From: an uncultured Faecalibacterium sp.
GTDB taxonomy: Bacteria > Bacillota > Clostridia > Oscillospirales > Ruminococcaceae
Direction: 5' to 3'
DNA length: 11,967 nucleotides
NCBI GenBank assembly: GCA_900765105.1
Contig: CAAFQM010000012.1
Span: forward strand, 1 to 11,967
Shown: positions 11,751 to 11,967 of the stretch, piece after piece
How positions within the stretch are numbered: the stretch's first letter is position 1
Layout of the letters: each line of letters opens with the position of its first letter
Program-made: the position numbers and the translations under genes
Notes under the pieces: generated by a model
The model's input: only the letters and a program-made list of their open reading frames with translations
Databases searched by the model: none
Told to the model about the DNA's origin: nothing

Positions 11751-11790
11751 CAAAAACCCCTGTACCGGAGACCCGGTACAGAGGTTTTGT
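11751..11790. terminator. Bidirectional terminator between the small membrane gene and rpsT
   Basis: AAAACCCCTGTACCGG (11753-11768) pairs with CCGGTACAGAGGTTTT (11773-11788) around loop AGAC with one C-A mismatch. On the minus strand TTTTTGTTTTTATC follows, a good tract for rpsT. On the plus strand GGTTTTGTTC follows, a shorter tract for the hypothetical gene. Confidence 0.88.
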
Positions 11791-11808
11791 TCGTCAATCA
11801 GAAAGCGA

Positions 11809-11967
11809 TCAAGCGTTCTTGTTAGCACGCTTGGCCATACGGCTGATTTTGCGGCTTGCGGTGTTCTTCTTGATGACACCCTTAGCGCGAGCCTTGTCGA
11901 TCGCGGAAACAGCAGCCAGGACGGTTGCGTCCTTGTCAGCGGCATTCGCATCGATGGCAGCGTCTGC
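11809..11967 (-). CDS. rpsT: 30S ribosomal protein S20, C-terminal part (5' end outside the window)
   Basis: The last 52 codons and TGA stop are present on the minus strand; the start lies beyond the window. The translated part is Ala/Lys/Arg-rich and ends KGVIKKNTASRKISRMAKRA followed by NKNA, the typical S20 C-terminus with the K-N-T-A-x-R-K-x-S-R core. S20 binds 16S rRNA early in assembly of the small subunit. The gene converges with the spoVA region and ends in the shared hairpin terminator. Identification rests on this C-terminal motif and the composition. Confidence 0.93.
   Translation of the reverse strand, partial: ADAAIDANAADKDATVLAAVSAIDKARAKGVIKKNTASRKISRMAKRANKNA

Noticed and set aside
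11424..11951. A 175-residue minus-strand ORF
   Set aside because: It overlaps rpsT in a different frame and crosses the rpsT terminator. The S20 frame has an unmistakable C-terminus.
1..11967. CRISPR array, insertion sequence or toxin-antitoxin pair
   Set aside because: No regularly spaced direct repeats, transposase motifs or typical paired small ORFs were seen by eye in any part of the window.

Overview
The window looks like chromosomal DNA of a GC-rich clostridial Firmicute of the Oscillospiraceae/Ruminococcaceae type, such as Faecalibacterium, Gemmiger or Subdoligranulum. This rests on AGGAGG ribosome sites, SpoVAC-AD-AE genes of clostridial layout, AlgI-like MBOAT plus DHHW surface-modification genes, a DUF4358 lipoprotein, and codon use rich in GC. 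The genus is inferred, not proven.

Layout. (1) 1-268: two tandem tRNA-Ser genes on the minus strand (UGA complete, GCU cut by the window edge) behind a TTGACA promoter. (2) 350-3405, plus strand: an XRE-type, LexA-like self-cleaving repressor whose promoter sits inside an exact inverted repeat. After a structured 228-base gap with a terminator comes a translationally coupled pair of putative DNA repair/modification genes, a radical SAM protein with a C-terminal HhH region and its obligate partner (TIGR03916/TIGR03915 type). (3) 3450-4088: a cyclophilin-type peptidyl-prolyl isomerase with its own promoter and a strong bidirectional terminator. (4) 4132-5024, minus strand: two tandem double-glycine-leader peptides resembling class II bacteriocin or signal-peptide precursors. 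Their leaders are nearly identical, their cores have diverged, and one good promoter serves both. (5) 5120-8543, minus strand: a DUF4358 lipoprotein, an MBOAT O-acyltransferase and a DHHW/AlgX-like protein, probably an O-acylation cassette for an extracellular glycan, with a terminator between the lipoprotein and the MBOAT gene. (6) 8570-9355, minus strand: an M15B D,D-carboxypeptidase lipoprotein. (7) 9429-11384, plus strand: spoVAC, spoVAD and spoVAE, the dipicolinic-acid channel genes. A 73-base gap separates the carboxypeptidase from spoVAC and holds two overlapping, mirror-image matches to the forespore (sigma F/G) promoter consensus. (8) 11402-11967: a small two-TM hypothetical protein behind an inverted repeat that overlaps its ribosome site, then the 3' end of rpsT (minus) with a shared hairpin terminator.

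How the genes work together. Regions 5-7 all concern the cell envelope: polysaccharide O-acylation, peptidoglycan trimming and the spore inner-membrane DPA channel. The least described parts are the double-glycine peptide pair, the repressor/radical-SAM repair block and the apparent bidirectional sporulation promoter. No transposase, integrase, CRISPR array or plasmid function was seen.
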